A stretch of DNA of 22,827 nucleotides from an uncultured Eubacteriales bacterium (GCA_900543625.1 UQSF01000025.1:1-22827); one strand, 5' to 3'. Shown: positions 11,621 to 18,546, counted from the first letter of the stretch. Numbers and translations: made by a program. Notes: a model not told the origin generated them from the letters alone.

Positions 11621-11649
11621 AAGCCCCCGGCCTGCGGCCGGGGGCTTTT
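11621..11649 (+). terminator. Intrinsic terminator of the ABC operon
   Basis: GCCCCCGGCC (11623-11632), loop TGC and GGCCGGGGGC (11636-11645) form a perfect 10-bp GC stem followed by TTTT. It lies seven bases past the lipoprotein stop. The convergent metQ gene ends 33 bases beyond, but on that strand no T-run follows the stem, so its terminator activity there would be weaker. Confidence 0.88.
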
Positions 11650-11681
11650 GCGCTTTTCAGAAAAGAGGGGGGAGAGATCAC

Positions 11682-12533
11682 TCAGAAACTTGCAACGACA
11701 GCGCCGTTGTAGGTGTCGGCAATGTACTGCTTGACGGCGTCGGTCTTGAGCGCCTTGAGCAGCGCCTGCGTCTTCGGGCTGTTCTCGTCGCCGGCGCGCA
11801 CGGCAATGATGTTGGCGTAGGTCTGCGCGGCGGTGCCGTCGGCGTTCTCGGTGGCGAGCGCGTCGCTGATGTTCAGACCGGCGGCCAGCGCATAGTTGCC
11901 GTTGATGACGGCGATGGTGCCGGCGCTCGCGTTCTTGAGCTGGGCCGGGACGGTGTCGGCCTGCACGGTGACGATGTTGTAGCCGCCGTCGTCGACGATG
12001 TCGAGCGTGCTCACGCCCTTGGCGGCGTCTGCGTCATCGGGAAGCTTGATCAGGCCCTCCTGCTGCAGCAGGAACAGGGCGCGGGTCTCGTTGCTGTCGT
12101 CGGCGGGGATGATGATGGTCGCGCCCTTGGCGAGATCCTTCAGGTCGGTGACACCGTTGCCGTAGATGCCGAACGGCTCGTAGTGGATGGCACCGACGGA
12201 GACGAGGCTTGTGCCGTTTTTGGCGTTGAAGCTGTCAAGATAGGGCTTGTGCTGGAAGTAGTTCGCGTCGAGCGTGCCGTCGGCCAGCGCCTGGTTCGGC
12301 AGGACATAGTCGTCATAGGTGACGATCTTGAGCTCGTAGCCCTCGTCGGCAAGCGCCTGCTTGACCTGCTCGAGGATCTCGGCGTGCGGGGTGGCGCTGG
12401 CGCCGACGGTGATGACCTTGTCGTCGGCAGAATCGCTGTTTTTGTCGTCGGTGGCCTTGTCGCCGCAGGCGCTCAGAGACACGAGTGAGAACGCCAGCAT
12501 GAGGGCGAGGATGAGGGAAGTGATCTTTTTCAT
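11682..12533 (-). CDS. metQ: Methionine-binding lipoprotein MetQ
   Basis: The 283-residue NlpA-family protein has a signal peptide and lipobox LSAC (Cys near residue 23), then a charged linker. The mature domain carries typical MetQ segments: VGASATPHAEIL, YVLPNQALADGTLDANYFQH, and IYGNGVTDLKDLAKGATIIIP. MetQ delivers D- or L-methionine to the MetNI transporter at the outer membrane face. It is the last gene of the metN-metI-metQ operon. AAAGGAG just upstream on this strand fixes the start. The asparagine-rich ligand region (YNIVTV, NGNYALAAG) fits methionine binders; binding of Met sulfoxide or a Met-containing peptide cannot be excluded. Confidence 0.94.
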   Translation of the reverse strand: MKKITSLILALMLAFSLVSLSACGDKATDDKNSDSADDKVITVGASATPHAEILEQVKQALADEGYELKIVTYDDYVLPNQALADGTLDANYFQHKPYLDSFNAKNGTSLVSVGAIHYEPFGIYGNGVTDLKDLAKGATIIIPADDSNETRALFLLQQEGLIKLPDDADAAKGVSTLDIVDDGGYNIVTVQADTVPAQLKNASAGTIAVINGNYALAAGLNISDALATENADGTAAQTYANIIAVRAGDENSPKTQALLKALKTDAVKQYIADTYNGAVVASF

Positions 12534-12560
12534 TTCAGGTTCTCCTTTATGTTATATTTT

Positions 12561-12665
12561 TTAGAATTTGTGTGGGTACGGATGATCGGGTGTGCGGTTC
12601 GGCGGGGGATACATTCGTCCGCGCCGGATGTTTTCGCGCAGCAGCGCGGGATAATGCAAACGCAT
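12561..12665 (-). CDS. Possible 34-residue small protein between metI and metQ
   Basis: A 35-codon frame (with stop) fills the gap between metI and metQ. On the minus strand the metI stop is followed by GGGAGGTG and, six bases later, this ATG, which is a good ribosome site. The product is basic and proline-rich at the end: it starts MRLHYPALLRENIRRG and finishes PDHPYPHKF. It has no membrane segment or known motif, and I recognise no family. The frame ends about 15 bases before the metQ ribosome site. It could encode a small accessory protein, or be a chance frame kept open by high GC content. Confidence 0.4.
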   Translation of the reverse strand: MRLHYPALLRENIRRGRMYPPPNRTPDHPYPHKF

Positions 12666-12680
12666 GGGCGGCACCTCCCG

Positions 12681-13358
12681 TCAGCTGTGCGCGCGCCGGT
12701 CGGTGCGGCGGGCGATGTACATACCGAATTCCTGCAGGATCTGCACGATGAGGATGGTCAGCGCCACGCACAGCCAGACGATCTGATCGTCGTACTTCTG
12801 GTAGCCGTAGGTGATGGCGATCTGACCGAGGCCGCCGCCGCCGATCGTGCCGGCCATGGCGGAGTAGCCGAGGATGGTCACGGTGGAGATGACGCCGCCG
12901 GTGATGAGCGCGGGCTTGGCCTCCGGGATGATGACCTTCCAGATGATGCGCAGCGTGGACGCGCCCATGGACTGCGCGGCCTCGATGACGCCGGCGTTGA
13001 CTTCCTTGGCGGCGGACTCGACCATGCGCGCCACATACGGGGCGGCGGCGATGACGAGCGTCACGATCACGGCGCGGTTGCCGAGGCTTGTGCCGACGAC
13101 GAACTTTGCCACCGGCAGCATGGCCACCATGAGGATGATGAACGGGATGCTGCGCAGAGCGTTGACGATAATGCCGAGCGTGCGGTTGAGCCAGCCGATG
13201 GGGTGGATGCCGTCGCGGTCGGTCATGCGCAGGATGAGCCCGACCGGCAGGCCGATGAGATAGGCGAAGAACGTGGAGATGAGCGTCATGTAAACGGTCT
13301 CCCAGATGCCGAGCTGCAAAATGCCGTTTTGCCAGAGCTTGATGAGCAATTCAGACAT
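12681..13358 (-). CDS. metI: Methionine ABC transporter permease MetI
   Basis: The 225-residue membrane protein has five helices and the permease EAA loop EAAQSMGASTLRIIWKVIIPEA around residue 125-147, which docks with MetN. The segment ALRSIPFIILMVAMLP and the GGGGLGQIAITYGYQ end are typical of MetI. It forms the inner-membrane pore of the methionine importer. Its Shine-Dalgarno AGGAGG lies inside the last codons of metN, three bases from that stop, so the two are coupled. Very confident. Confidence 0.95.
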   Translation of the reverse strand: MSELLIKLWQNGILQLGIWETVYMTLISTFFAYLIGLPVGLILRMTDRDGIHPIGWLNRTLGIIVNALRSIPFIILMVAMLPVAKFVVGTSLGNRAVIVTLVIAAAPYVARMVESAAKEVNAGVIEAAQSMGASTLRIIWKVIIPEAKPALITGGVISTVTILGYSAMAGTIGGGGLGQIAITYGYQKYDDQIVWLCVALTILIVQILQEFGMYIARRTDRRAHS

Positions 13359-13361
13359 GGC

Positions 13362-14354
13362 TTAAACCTCCTGAAGATAAGAGATGTGGTTGTGCTCGAG
13401 CCAGCGCAGCACATCGTGGAACTGCTGCGGGTCGTCGGGCAGGTCGATGACCATGTGACCGTAGATGCTGCCCTCGACGATGCGGGTGTCGGCGAAGAGG
13501 ATGTTCACCGGCACGTTGCACTCGAGCGTAATGCGCGAGATGACCGGCTCGTTGGAGCAGCTGCCGTCGAAGACGAGGCGCAGCCGCTTGCCGGTGCACG
13601 GCGGGAGGTTCTCGGTCGGGCTCTTGGGAAGGATGAGCGCTTTGGCAATGTCGGATTTCGGGTGGGTGAACACATCGCTGACGTTGCCGATCTCGGCGAT
13701 GCAGCTCTGGTCGATGACGGCCACGCGCTGACAGATCTGCTCGATGACGCGCATCTCATGCGTGATGACGACGATCGTCACGCCGAGCGTCTGGTTGATC
13801 TGCTTGAGCAGGCGGAGGATCGACTGCGTGGTGTTCGGGTCGAGGGCGCTGGTGGCCTCGTCGCACAGGAGGTATTTCGGCCGCGTGGCGAGGGCGCGGG
13901 CGATGGCCACGCGCTGCTTCTGGCCGCCGGAGAGCTGCGAGGGATACGCTTTCGCGCGGTCGGACAATCCGACGAGCTCGAGCAGCTCCTCGGCGCGCGC
14001 CTGCGCCTTGTCGCGCTTGACGCCCGCGATCTCGAGCGGGAAGCAGATGTTGCGCAGCACCGTGCGCTGCTCGAGCAGGTTGAAGCTCTGGAAGATCATG
14101 CCGATGTCCTGCCGCGCCTTGAGCAGATCGCGTCGGCTGAGCTGGGTCATGTCGCGCCCGTCGATGCGCACCGTGCCGGAGGTCGGCCGTTCGAGGAGAT
14201 TGATGCAGCGCACGAGCGTGCTCTTGCCGGCACCGCTCAGGCCGATGATGCCGAAGATCTCCCCGTCCTCAATGCGCAGGTCCACATCCCGCAGCGCGTG
14301 GATGTCGCCGGTCGGAGAGGGGTAGGTCTTGTTGAGATGTTCGATTTCGATCAT
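13362..14354 (-). CDS. metN: Methionine ABC transporter ATPase MetN
   Basis: The 330-residue protein has the ABC domain with Walker A GLSGAGKST at 38-46, signature LSGGQKQR near 142, Walker B LLCDEATSALD, and the H-loop VITHE. An NIL-type domain follows at the C-terminus (about residues 250-330), where MetN binds methionine and is inhibited by it. It powers MetNI-Q uptake. A strong ribosome site (GAGGGAGAAG) precedes the ATG. Upstream lies a promoter, a Met-rich leader peptide and a terminator, suggesting control by methionine supply. It is the first structural gene of metNIQ, transcribed leftward. Confidence 0.96.
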   Translation of the reverse strand: MIEIEHLNKTYPSPTGDIHALRDVDLRIEDGEIFGIIGLSGAGKSTLVRCINLLERPTSGTVRIDGRDMTQLSRRDLLKARQDIGMIFQSFNLLEQRTVLRNICFPLEIAGVKRDKAQARAEELLELVGLSDRAKAYPSQLSGGQKQRVAIARALATRPKYLLCDEATSALDPNTTQSILRLLKQINQTLGVTIVVITHEMRVIEQICQRVAVIDQSCIAEIGNVSDVFTHPKSDIAKALILPKSPTENLPPCTGKRLRLVFDGSCSNEPVISRITLECNVPVNILFADTRIVEGSIYGHMVIDLPDDPQQFHDVLRWLEHNHISYLQEV

Positions 14355-14389
14355 GGTAGCTTCTCCCTCGCAAATGATTTTTCGGAAAT

Positions 14390-14430
14390 AAAAAACAGAG
14401 GCCGGAAGACTCGTTGTCTTCCGGCCTCTG
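14390..14430 (-). terminator. Leader terminator (attenuator) upstream of metN
   Basis: On the minus strand, CAGAGGCCGGAAGAC, loop AACGA and GTCTTCCGGCCTCTG form a perfect 15-bp stem (14430-14396) followed by six T. It lies between the metNIQ promoter and metN, 35 bases before the metN start, with no other gene it could serve. It therefore looks like a conditional terminator. Its 5' arm and loop (14408-14422) can instead pair with 14465-14486. Confidence 0.92.
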
Positions 14431-14486
14431 CGGATACGGCTTGGAATTTGGATCAGCCGTTATTGGAAGCGAACACAAGACGAGTC
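14408..14486 (-). promoter_or_regulatory. Candidate antiterminator pairing in the metNIQ leader
   Basis: On the minus strand the 3' end of the leader-peptide gene (14486 down to 14465) is complementary to the terminator 5' arm and loop (14422 down to 14408). GACUCG pairs with CGAGUC (6 bp), UUGU with ACAA (4 bp, after a UC bulge), and CUUCC with GGAAG (5 bp, after a five-base bulge). Between the two strands, ACGGCT/AGCCGT (14460-14436) forms a small hairpin that would bring them close. Forming this structure uses seven of the 15 bp of the terminator 5' arm. A 5-bp alternative hairpin (GUCGU...ACGAC, around 14484-14504) could compete with the antiterminator. Confidence 0.65.
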
Positions 14487-14576
14487 GTATTTTCGAGCAC
14501 GACGAAGCATGCACATGCAGCCGGGCATGTACATCATCATAGCCATCATCATGTTGTTCGTCTGAGCAAACTTCAT
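14460..14576 (-). CDS. Met-rich leader peptide of the metNIQ attenuator
   Basis: A 38-residue peptide lies between the metNIQ promoter and its leader terminator. Ten of its first 23 residues are Met, including the run MMMAMMMYMPGCMCM at residues 9-23, plus Cys at 20, 22 and 34. The remainder is basic and ends CVRFQ. AAAGGAG at 14589-14595 is about 12 bases before the ATG, which is slightly long. The composition and position are those of an attenuator leader peptide: ribosomes starved of Met-tRNA would stall on the Met codons and leave the antiterminator strand free. A copper-binding microprotein is the only other reading, and the terminator context makes it unlikely. Confidence 0.85.
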   Translation of the reverse strand: MKFAQTNNMMMAMMMYMPGCMCMLRRARKYDSSCVRFQ

Positions 14577-14609
14577 AATACAACGCGTCTCCTTTCGTTC
14601 AAAATCACG

Positions 14610-14624
14610 GTTTCCTGTGGAAAC
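14610..14624 (-). promoter_or_regulatory. 5'-end hairpin of the metNIQ leader RNA
   Basis: GTTTCC, loop ACA, GGAAAC forms a 6-bp hairpin at the likely 5' end of the transcript, since the predicted start is about seven bases past the -10, near 14624. It may protect the leader RNA 5' end. Confidence 0.4.
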
Positions 14625-14630
14625 GAGCGC

Positions 14631-14659
14631 AGTATAACGCAGTTCCCTGCGCTTGTCAA
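14631..14659 (-). promoter_or_regulatory. Sigma-A promoter of metNIQ
   Basis: On the minus strand a consensus -35 TTGACA (14659-14654) and a -10 TATACT (14636-14631) are separated by exactly 17 bases. The MBL gene ends 59 bases upstream without a clear terminator, so this is the main promoter for the leader and metNIQ. Confidence 0.88.
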
Positions 14660-14717
14660 CCCCAAAATCCACAAAAGCGGTATGAAATATGTATTAGAAA
14701 AAATGAATGTATCTATT

Positions 14718-15560
14718 CTAAAATTCGATCGTTTGCGGTGCTATATCGGGATCGTGGCTGCACAGCGACGCCACACACGCGGGATCGCGGCTCATGCTGC
14801 CGATCCAGTCGAGCGCCTTTTTGGCGCGCACGCTGTTTTCGCAGATACCGGGCACCGTGCCCTCCGCCCATGAGCGGGGACTTGCCGCACCGTCGGCGTT
14901 GAGCAGCACATAGCGCTCGCCGTTTCGGATGAGCGCCGCAAACATCCCCTCCGTGTGCCCCGCAATGTGCACGAGATGCACCGAGTCGTCACCGAAGAGG
15001 TCGTAGGAGCGGCTCTCCGGCCCGATGTGGTTCACGCGGTACCAGAAGCGCTCCGGCGGCTCGTCGATCCACAGCCTGCGCGAGGTGTAGCGCAGGTTGA
15101 CGCGGCACGACCAGAAGTATTCCTCCTCCGGAACGAGCAGGCGCTTTGCGCCCCGCACCTCGCTGATGCCGGCGATATGATCCGGGTCGAGGTGGGAAAA
15201 GAGCACATAGTCCAGATCCCGCGGCCGGATGCCGCGCGCGGCCAGCTGCTCGCCGATCGACTGTCCCGGTGCGACGACGCTGTGTACGAGCGTGTACCAC
15301 CCGCGGCCGAACATGCGCAGCTGCGCCGCGCGATCCTCCACCCCGGTCGGGCTCACTGTGCGCGGCAGACCGGCGTCGACCAGAAACAGCCCCTTCGGGT
15401 GCTCCACGAGATACGCCGACACCGGCAGCCAGATGCGTGCATCCGCTTTTGTGCGCCGTGCGTCGGCCTTCGCCGGCCAGCGCCACTGGCCGCTCGCCGG
15501 GAGCTGCGGCGCGACGCCGATCCTCCCGCAGTGCAGAACATGGACCCGGATCCGAGGCAT
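14718..15560 (-). CDS. Metallo-beta-lactamase-fold hydrolase
   Basis: The 280-residue protein belongs to the MBL superfamily, near the N-acyl homoserine lactonase-like group. The metal site reads SHLDPDH at 122-128, so the usual HxHxDH has Asp125 in place of the second His. The other ligands are kept: His202 in AGHTEG, Asp223 in NADG, and His269 in CSHD. The lid and substrate loops are not recognisable, so the substrate is unknown. AGAGGTGAG fixes the ATG at 15560. It has its own promoter and is transcribed away from the oxidoreductase. The Asp for His exchange occurs in some MBL families but would alter the binuclear site. The specific reaction cannot be named. Confidence 0.8.
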   Translation of the reverse strand: MPRIRVHVLHCGRIGVAPQLPASGQWRWPAKADARRTKADARIWLPVSAYLVEHPKGLFLVDAGLPRTVSPTGVEDRAAQLRMFGRGWYTLVHSVVAPGQSIGEQLAARGIRPRDLDYVLFSHLDPDHIAGISEVRGAKRLLVPEEEYFWSCRVNLRYTSRRLWIDEPPERFWYRVNHIGPESRSYDLFGDDSVHLVHIAGHTEGMFAALIRNGERYVLLNADGAASPRSWAEGTVPGICENSVRAKKALDWIGSMSRDPACVASLCSHDPDIAPQTIEF

Positions 15561-15609
15561 TTGCGCTCACCTCTGCAAATATACGAAAATTAACCATACG
15601 GTCAGCAAA

Positions 15610-15638
15610 AACATAACACTGATTGTGTAAAATGTCAA
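15610..15638 (-). promoter_or_regulatory. Sigma-A promoter of the MBL-fold gene
   Basis: The minus strand has a perfect -35 TTGACA (15638-15633), a 17-base spacer, and the -10 TATGTT (15615-15610). The -35 lies next to a TAAAATG half-site (15628-15634) like the half-sites of the nearby palindrome. Confidence 0.75.
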
Positions 15639-15668
15639 CCCCGACGGGCAGAACGGCGGCATTTTTGC

Positions 15669-15689
15669 TGCATTTTACGGTAAAATGCA
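15669..15689. promoter_or_regulatory. 21-bp perfect palindrome, probable operator
   Basis: TGCATTTTAC, a central G, and GTAAAATGCA form a perfect 10-bp inverted repeat with dyad symmetry. It ends 11 bases upstream of the -35 of the oxidoreductase promoter. There is no T-run after it, so it is not a terminator. A dimeric repressor or activator probably binds here; it does not match the Rex, FNR or Fur patterns I know. Confidence 0.6.
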
Positions 15690-15699
15690 CATTTGTCTA

Positions 15700-15729
15700 T
15701 TGAATTGTGTGTGTGAGATGTGTTACAAT
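15700..15729 (+). promoter_or_regulatory. Promoter of the oxidoreductase-hypA operon
   Basis: TTGAAT (15700-15705) and TACAAT (15724-15729) are spaced by 18 bases. The -10 is good and the -35 acceptable. The start would lie near 15736, with a 63-base leader before the ATG. Confidence 0.6.
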
Positions 15730-15798
15730 CCTTGTGTATGAATTCACAAATCAGGGAATGCAACGGAAATTATTCAAGGGGAAGAAAGGAGCCTGAAA

Positions 15799-18525
15799 AT
15801 GGCAAGAGAACTGATCCTGAAACTAGGCAAAAAGATCACCGACCGTGTGGACGTCAAGCTCGGCATGACCCAGCTCGACGAGACTTCGCCCGAGTATTAT
15901 GGCCTGGCCAGCGTCGTCACCGACGAGATGGCGGAGCTTGCGCTCGCGATGAAGGTGCGTGTCCCGACCACACCGGCCGAGATCGGCAAGAAGGTCGGCA
16001 AGGACCCCGTCTACGTGGAGCAGCTGTTTGACCAGATGTCCATGATCGGCCTGCTCGAGTACAACTGGGAGAACGCCGATCACCACAAGCAGTGGACGCT
16101 GCCGATCTTCGTGCCCGGCTCTGCAGAGCTGATGAACATGAACCTGCAGCAGGTCGAGGAGCATCCAGAGATCGCGCAGTTTTTCGAGCGCATGGCGTTT
16201 CTGCCGCTGACGAAGATCACCTGCATGGTGCCTCCCGGAGGCGCCGGCGTCGGCATGCACGTCATCCCGGTCGAGAAGGCCATCCCGGCCACGAACGAGT
16301 CGGTCGATGTCGAGCACATCTCCCACTGGCTGAAGAAGTATGAGGGGCACATCGGCGTCGGCTATTGCTCCTGCCGCAATGCCATGCGCCTTCAGGGGCA
16401 GGGCTGCGGCGAGCTGCAGGATGAGATGTGCATCGCCGTCGGTCAGTTTTGTGACTACTGTCTCGAGACCGGCAAGGGCCGCAAGATCACCTATGATGAG
16501 GCGATGGAGATCCTCCAGCGCGCCGAGGACAACGGCTATGTCCACCAGATCACGAACATCGACGGTGAGGACAAGATCTTCGCCATCTGCAACTGCGCGC
16601 TCGGCTCCTGCTTCGCGCTGAGAACGAGCCAGCTGTTCAACACGCCCAACATGTCCGCCTCCGCTTACCGCGCCCATGTCGATGCCGAAAAGTGCGTCGC
16701 CTGCGGCAAGTGCGCCGAGGTCTGCCCGGCCGGTGCCGCCAAGCTCGGCCAGAAGCTGTGCACCAAGACCGGACCCGTGGTCTATCCGCAGCAGCCGCTG
16801 CCGGACGACAACCACTGGGGCGAGCATATGTGGAGCCCAAATTATAAGGACGACAACCAGAAGCAGTGCCACGAGTCCGGCACCGCACCATGCAAGACCG
16901 CCTGCCCGGCGCACATCGCCGTTCAGGGCTACATCAATCTGGCTGCGCAGGGCCGCTATCTGGACGCGCTCAAGCTCATCAAGCAGGATAACCCGTTCCC
17001 GGCCGTCTGCGGCAGCATCTGCAACCGCCGCTGCGAGGATGCCTGCACCCGCGGCGATGTCGACCGCGCCGTCGCCATCGACGAGATCAAGAAGTTTGTC
17101 GCCGAGCAGGAGCTGCAGGCCGACAAGCGCTACATCCCGAAGGTCATCACCCACCGCGGCATCGCCGATCCGTACCCGGAGAAGATCGCCGTCATCGGCG
17201 CCGGCCCGGCCGGCCTGTCGTGTGCCTACTATCTGGCGAACATGGGCTACGAAAACGTCACCGTGTTTGATAAAAACGAGGTCCCCGGCGGCATGCTGAC
17301 CCTCGGCATCCCGAGCTTCCGTCTCGAGAAGGACGTGGTCAACGCCGAGATCGAGGTGCTCAAAGAGATGGGCGTCCACTTCCAGTGCGGCGTCGAGATC
17401 GGCAAGGACATCACCATCGATCAGCTGCGTGAGCAGGGCTACAAGGGCTTCTACCTCGCCATCGGTGCGCAGAAGAGCGCGCCCATCGGCATCCCGGGCG
17501 AAGAGCTCTCCGGCGTGTACGGCGGCGTGGACTTCCTGCGCAAGGTCAACCTCGGCAAGAAGCCGCGGATCGGCAAGAAGTGCGCCGTCATCGGCGGCGG
17601 CAACGTTGCCATGGATGTCTGCCGCACGGCTATCCGTCTCGGCGCGCAGGACACCTACGTCATCTACCGCCGCAGTCAGGCCGAAATGCCGGCTGACGCG
17701 GAGGAAGTCGCCGAGGCCATGGCCGAGGGCGTGCAGTTCCGCTTCCTGAGCGCTCCGGCCGAGATCCTCGGCGAGAACGGCAAGGTCAAGGCCATCAAGG
17801 TCGAGATCATGGAGCTGGGCGAGCCCGACGAGAAGGGCCGCCGCAAGCCCGTCGGCACCGGCAAGTTCGAGACCATCGAGGTCACGTCCGTCATCGGCGC
17901 CATCGGCCAGCGCGTCGACCTCGGCCATATCGCGCCCGAGGCGATGGTCTTCAACCGCAACGGCACCGTCCAGGTCGACGGTGTGACGTATCAGACCGCG
18001 CAGCCCGACGTCTTTGCCGGCGGCGACGTGGTCACCGGTCCGAAGTTCGCCATCGACGCGATCGCGGCCGGCCGCGAGGGCGCTGTGTCCCTGCACCGCT
18101 TCGTGCATGAGGGTCAGAGCCTGACGCTGGCGCGTGACCCGCGTGAGTTCTACGAGCTGGACAAGAGCAACGCCGTCCTGCCCATCGACTGCTTCGACGC
18201 TCCGGCGCGCCAGACCGTCGCGCACGACGCGAGCAAGGCCAAGACCTTCTCCAACGACCGCATCACCTTCACGGAGGCGCAGGTCAAGGCGGAGGCATCC
18301 CGCTGCCTCGGCTGCGGCGTGTCCGTCGTCGACCCGAACAAGTGCATCGGCTGCGGCCTGTGCACCACCCGCTGCGAGTTTGACGCGATCCACCTGCAGC
18401 GCGATATGCCGGAGGCCAGCCGTATGTACCGCACCGAGGACAAGATGAAGGCCATCCTGCCGCACATGATCAAGCGCGCTGCGAAGATCACCATCAAGGA
18501 CATCAAGGAAAAGTGCGCGAAGTAA
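15799..18525 (+). CDS. Fe-S/FAD NAD(P)-binding oxidoreductase, GltD-like
   Basis: The 908-residue protein joins several modules. An N-terminal winged-helix-like region comes first (about 55-90). A Cys-rich Fe-S region follows, with CSCR, CGELQDEMC and CNCALGSC (roughly 190-280). A CVACGKCAEVC ferredoxin-type 4Fe-4S site spans 299-309. A GltD N-terminal domain carries CPAHIAVQGYI and CGSICNRRCEDAC (357-420). The FAD site GAGPAGL starts near 466, and the NAD(P) site IGGGNVAMD lies near 598. A second CxxC...CIGCGLCTTRCEF ferredoxin site follows near 836-857. Such proteins move electrons between NAD(P)H, FAD and Fe-S clusters, perhaps to a partner enzyme. The exact acceptor is unknown. AAAGGAG at 15785-15791 selects this ATG. 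It is in an operon with hypA. Confidence 0.85.
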   Translation: MARELILKLGKKITDRVDVKLGMTQLDETSPEYYGLASVVTDEMAELALAMKVRVPTTPAEIGKKVGKDPVYVEQLFDQMSMIGLLEYNWENADHHKQWTLPIFVPGSAELMNMNLQQVEEHPEIAQFFERMAFLPLTKITCMVPPGGAGVGMHVIPVEKAIPATNESVDVEHISHWLKKYEGHIGVGYCSCRNAMRLQGQGCGELQDEMCIAVGQFCDYCLETGKGRKITYDEAMEILQRAEDNGYVHQITNIDGEDKIFAICNCALGSCFALRTSQLFNTPNMSASAYRAHVDAEKCVACGKCAEVCPAGAAKLGQKLCTKTGPVVYPQQPLPDDNHWGEHMWSPNYKDDNQKQCHESGTAPCKTACPAHIAVQGYINLAAQGRYLDALKLIKQDNPFPAVCGSICNRRCEDACTRGDVDRAVAIDEIKKFVAEQELQADKRYIPKVITHRGIADPYPEKIAVIGAGPAGLSCAYYLANMGYENVTVFDKNEVPGGMLTLGIPSFRLEKDVVNAEIEVLKEMGVHFQCGVEIGKDITIDQLREQGYKGFYLAIGAQKSAPIGIPGEELSGVYGGVDFLRKVNLGKKPRIGKKCAVIGGGNVAMDVCRTAIRLGAQDTYVIYRRSQAEMPADAEEVAEAMAEGVQFRFLSAPAEILGENGKVKAIKVEIMELGEPDEKGRRKPVGTGKFETIEVTSVIGAIGQRVDLGHIAPEAMVFNRNGTVQVDGVTYQTAQPDVFAGGDVVTGPKFAIDAIAAGREGAVSLHRFVHEGQSLTLARDPREFYELDKSNAVLPIDCFDAPARQTVAHDASKAKTFSNDRITFTEAQVKAEASRCLGCGVSVVDPNKCIGCGLCTTRCEFDAIHLQRDMPEASRMYRTEDKMKAILPHMIKRAAKITIKDIKEKCAK

Positions 18526-18546
18526 ACCCGCCGGAGGAACATACCC

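Noticed and set aside
14269..14583. An alternative minus-strand frame beginning at TTG 14583 that reads through the leader terminator and into metN
   Set aside because: It has no recognisable protein pattern and overlaps the start of metN. The Met-rich frame and terminator explain the region better. It remains only as a possible competing start.
14355..14717. An S-box or Met T-box in the metNIQ leader
   Set aside because: I looked for T-box AGGGTGG...ACCGCG and S-box core elements on the minus strand and saw neither. A covariance search would settle it.
12549..14873. A 774-residue plus-strand open frame opposite metNIQ
   Set aside because: It is antisense to three confident genes and the leader, with His/Asp/Val-rich composition and no family motif.
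15669..15689. Terminator reading of the 21-bp palindrome
   Set aside because: There is no T-run on either side, the arms are AT-rich, and it sits upstream of a promoter, so an operator is more likely.
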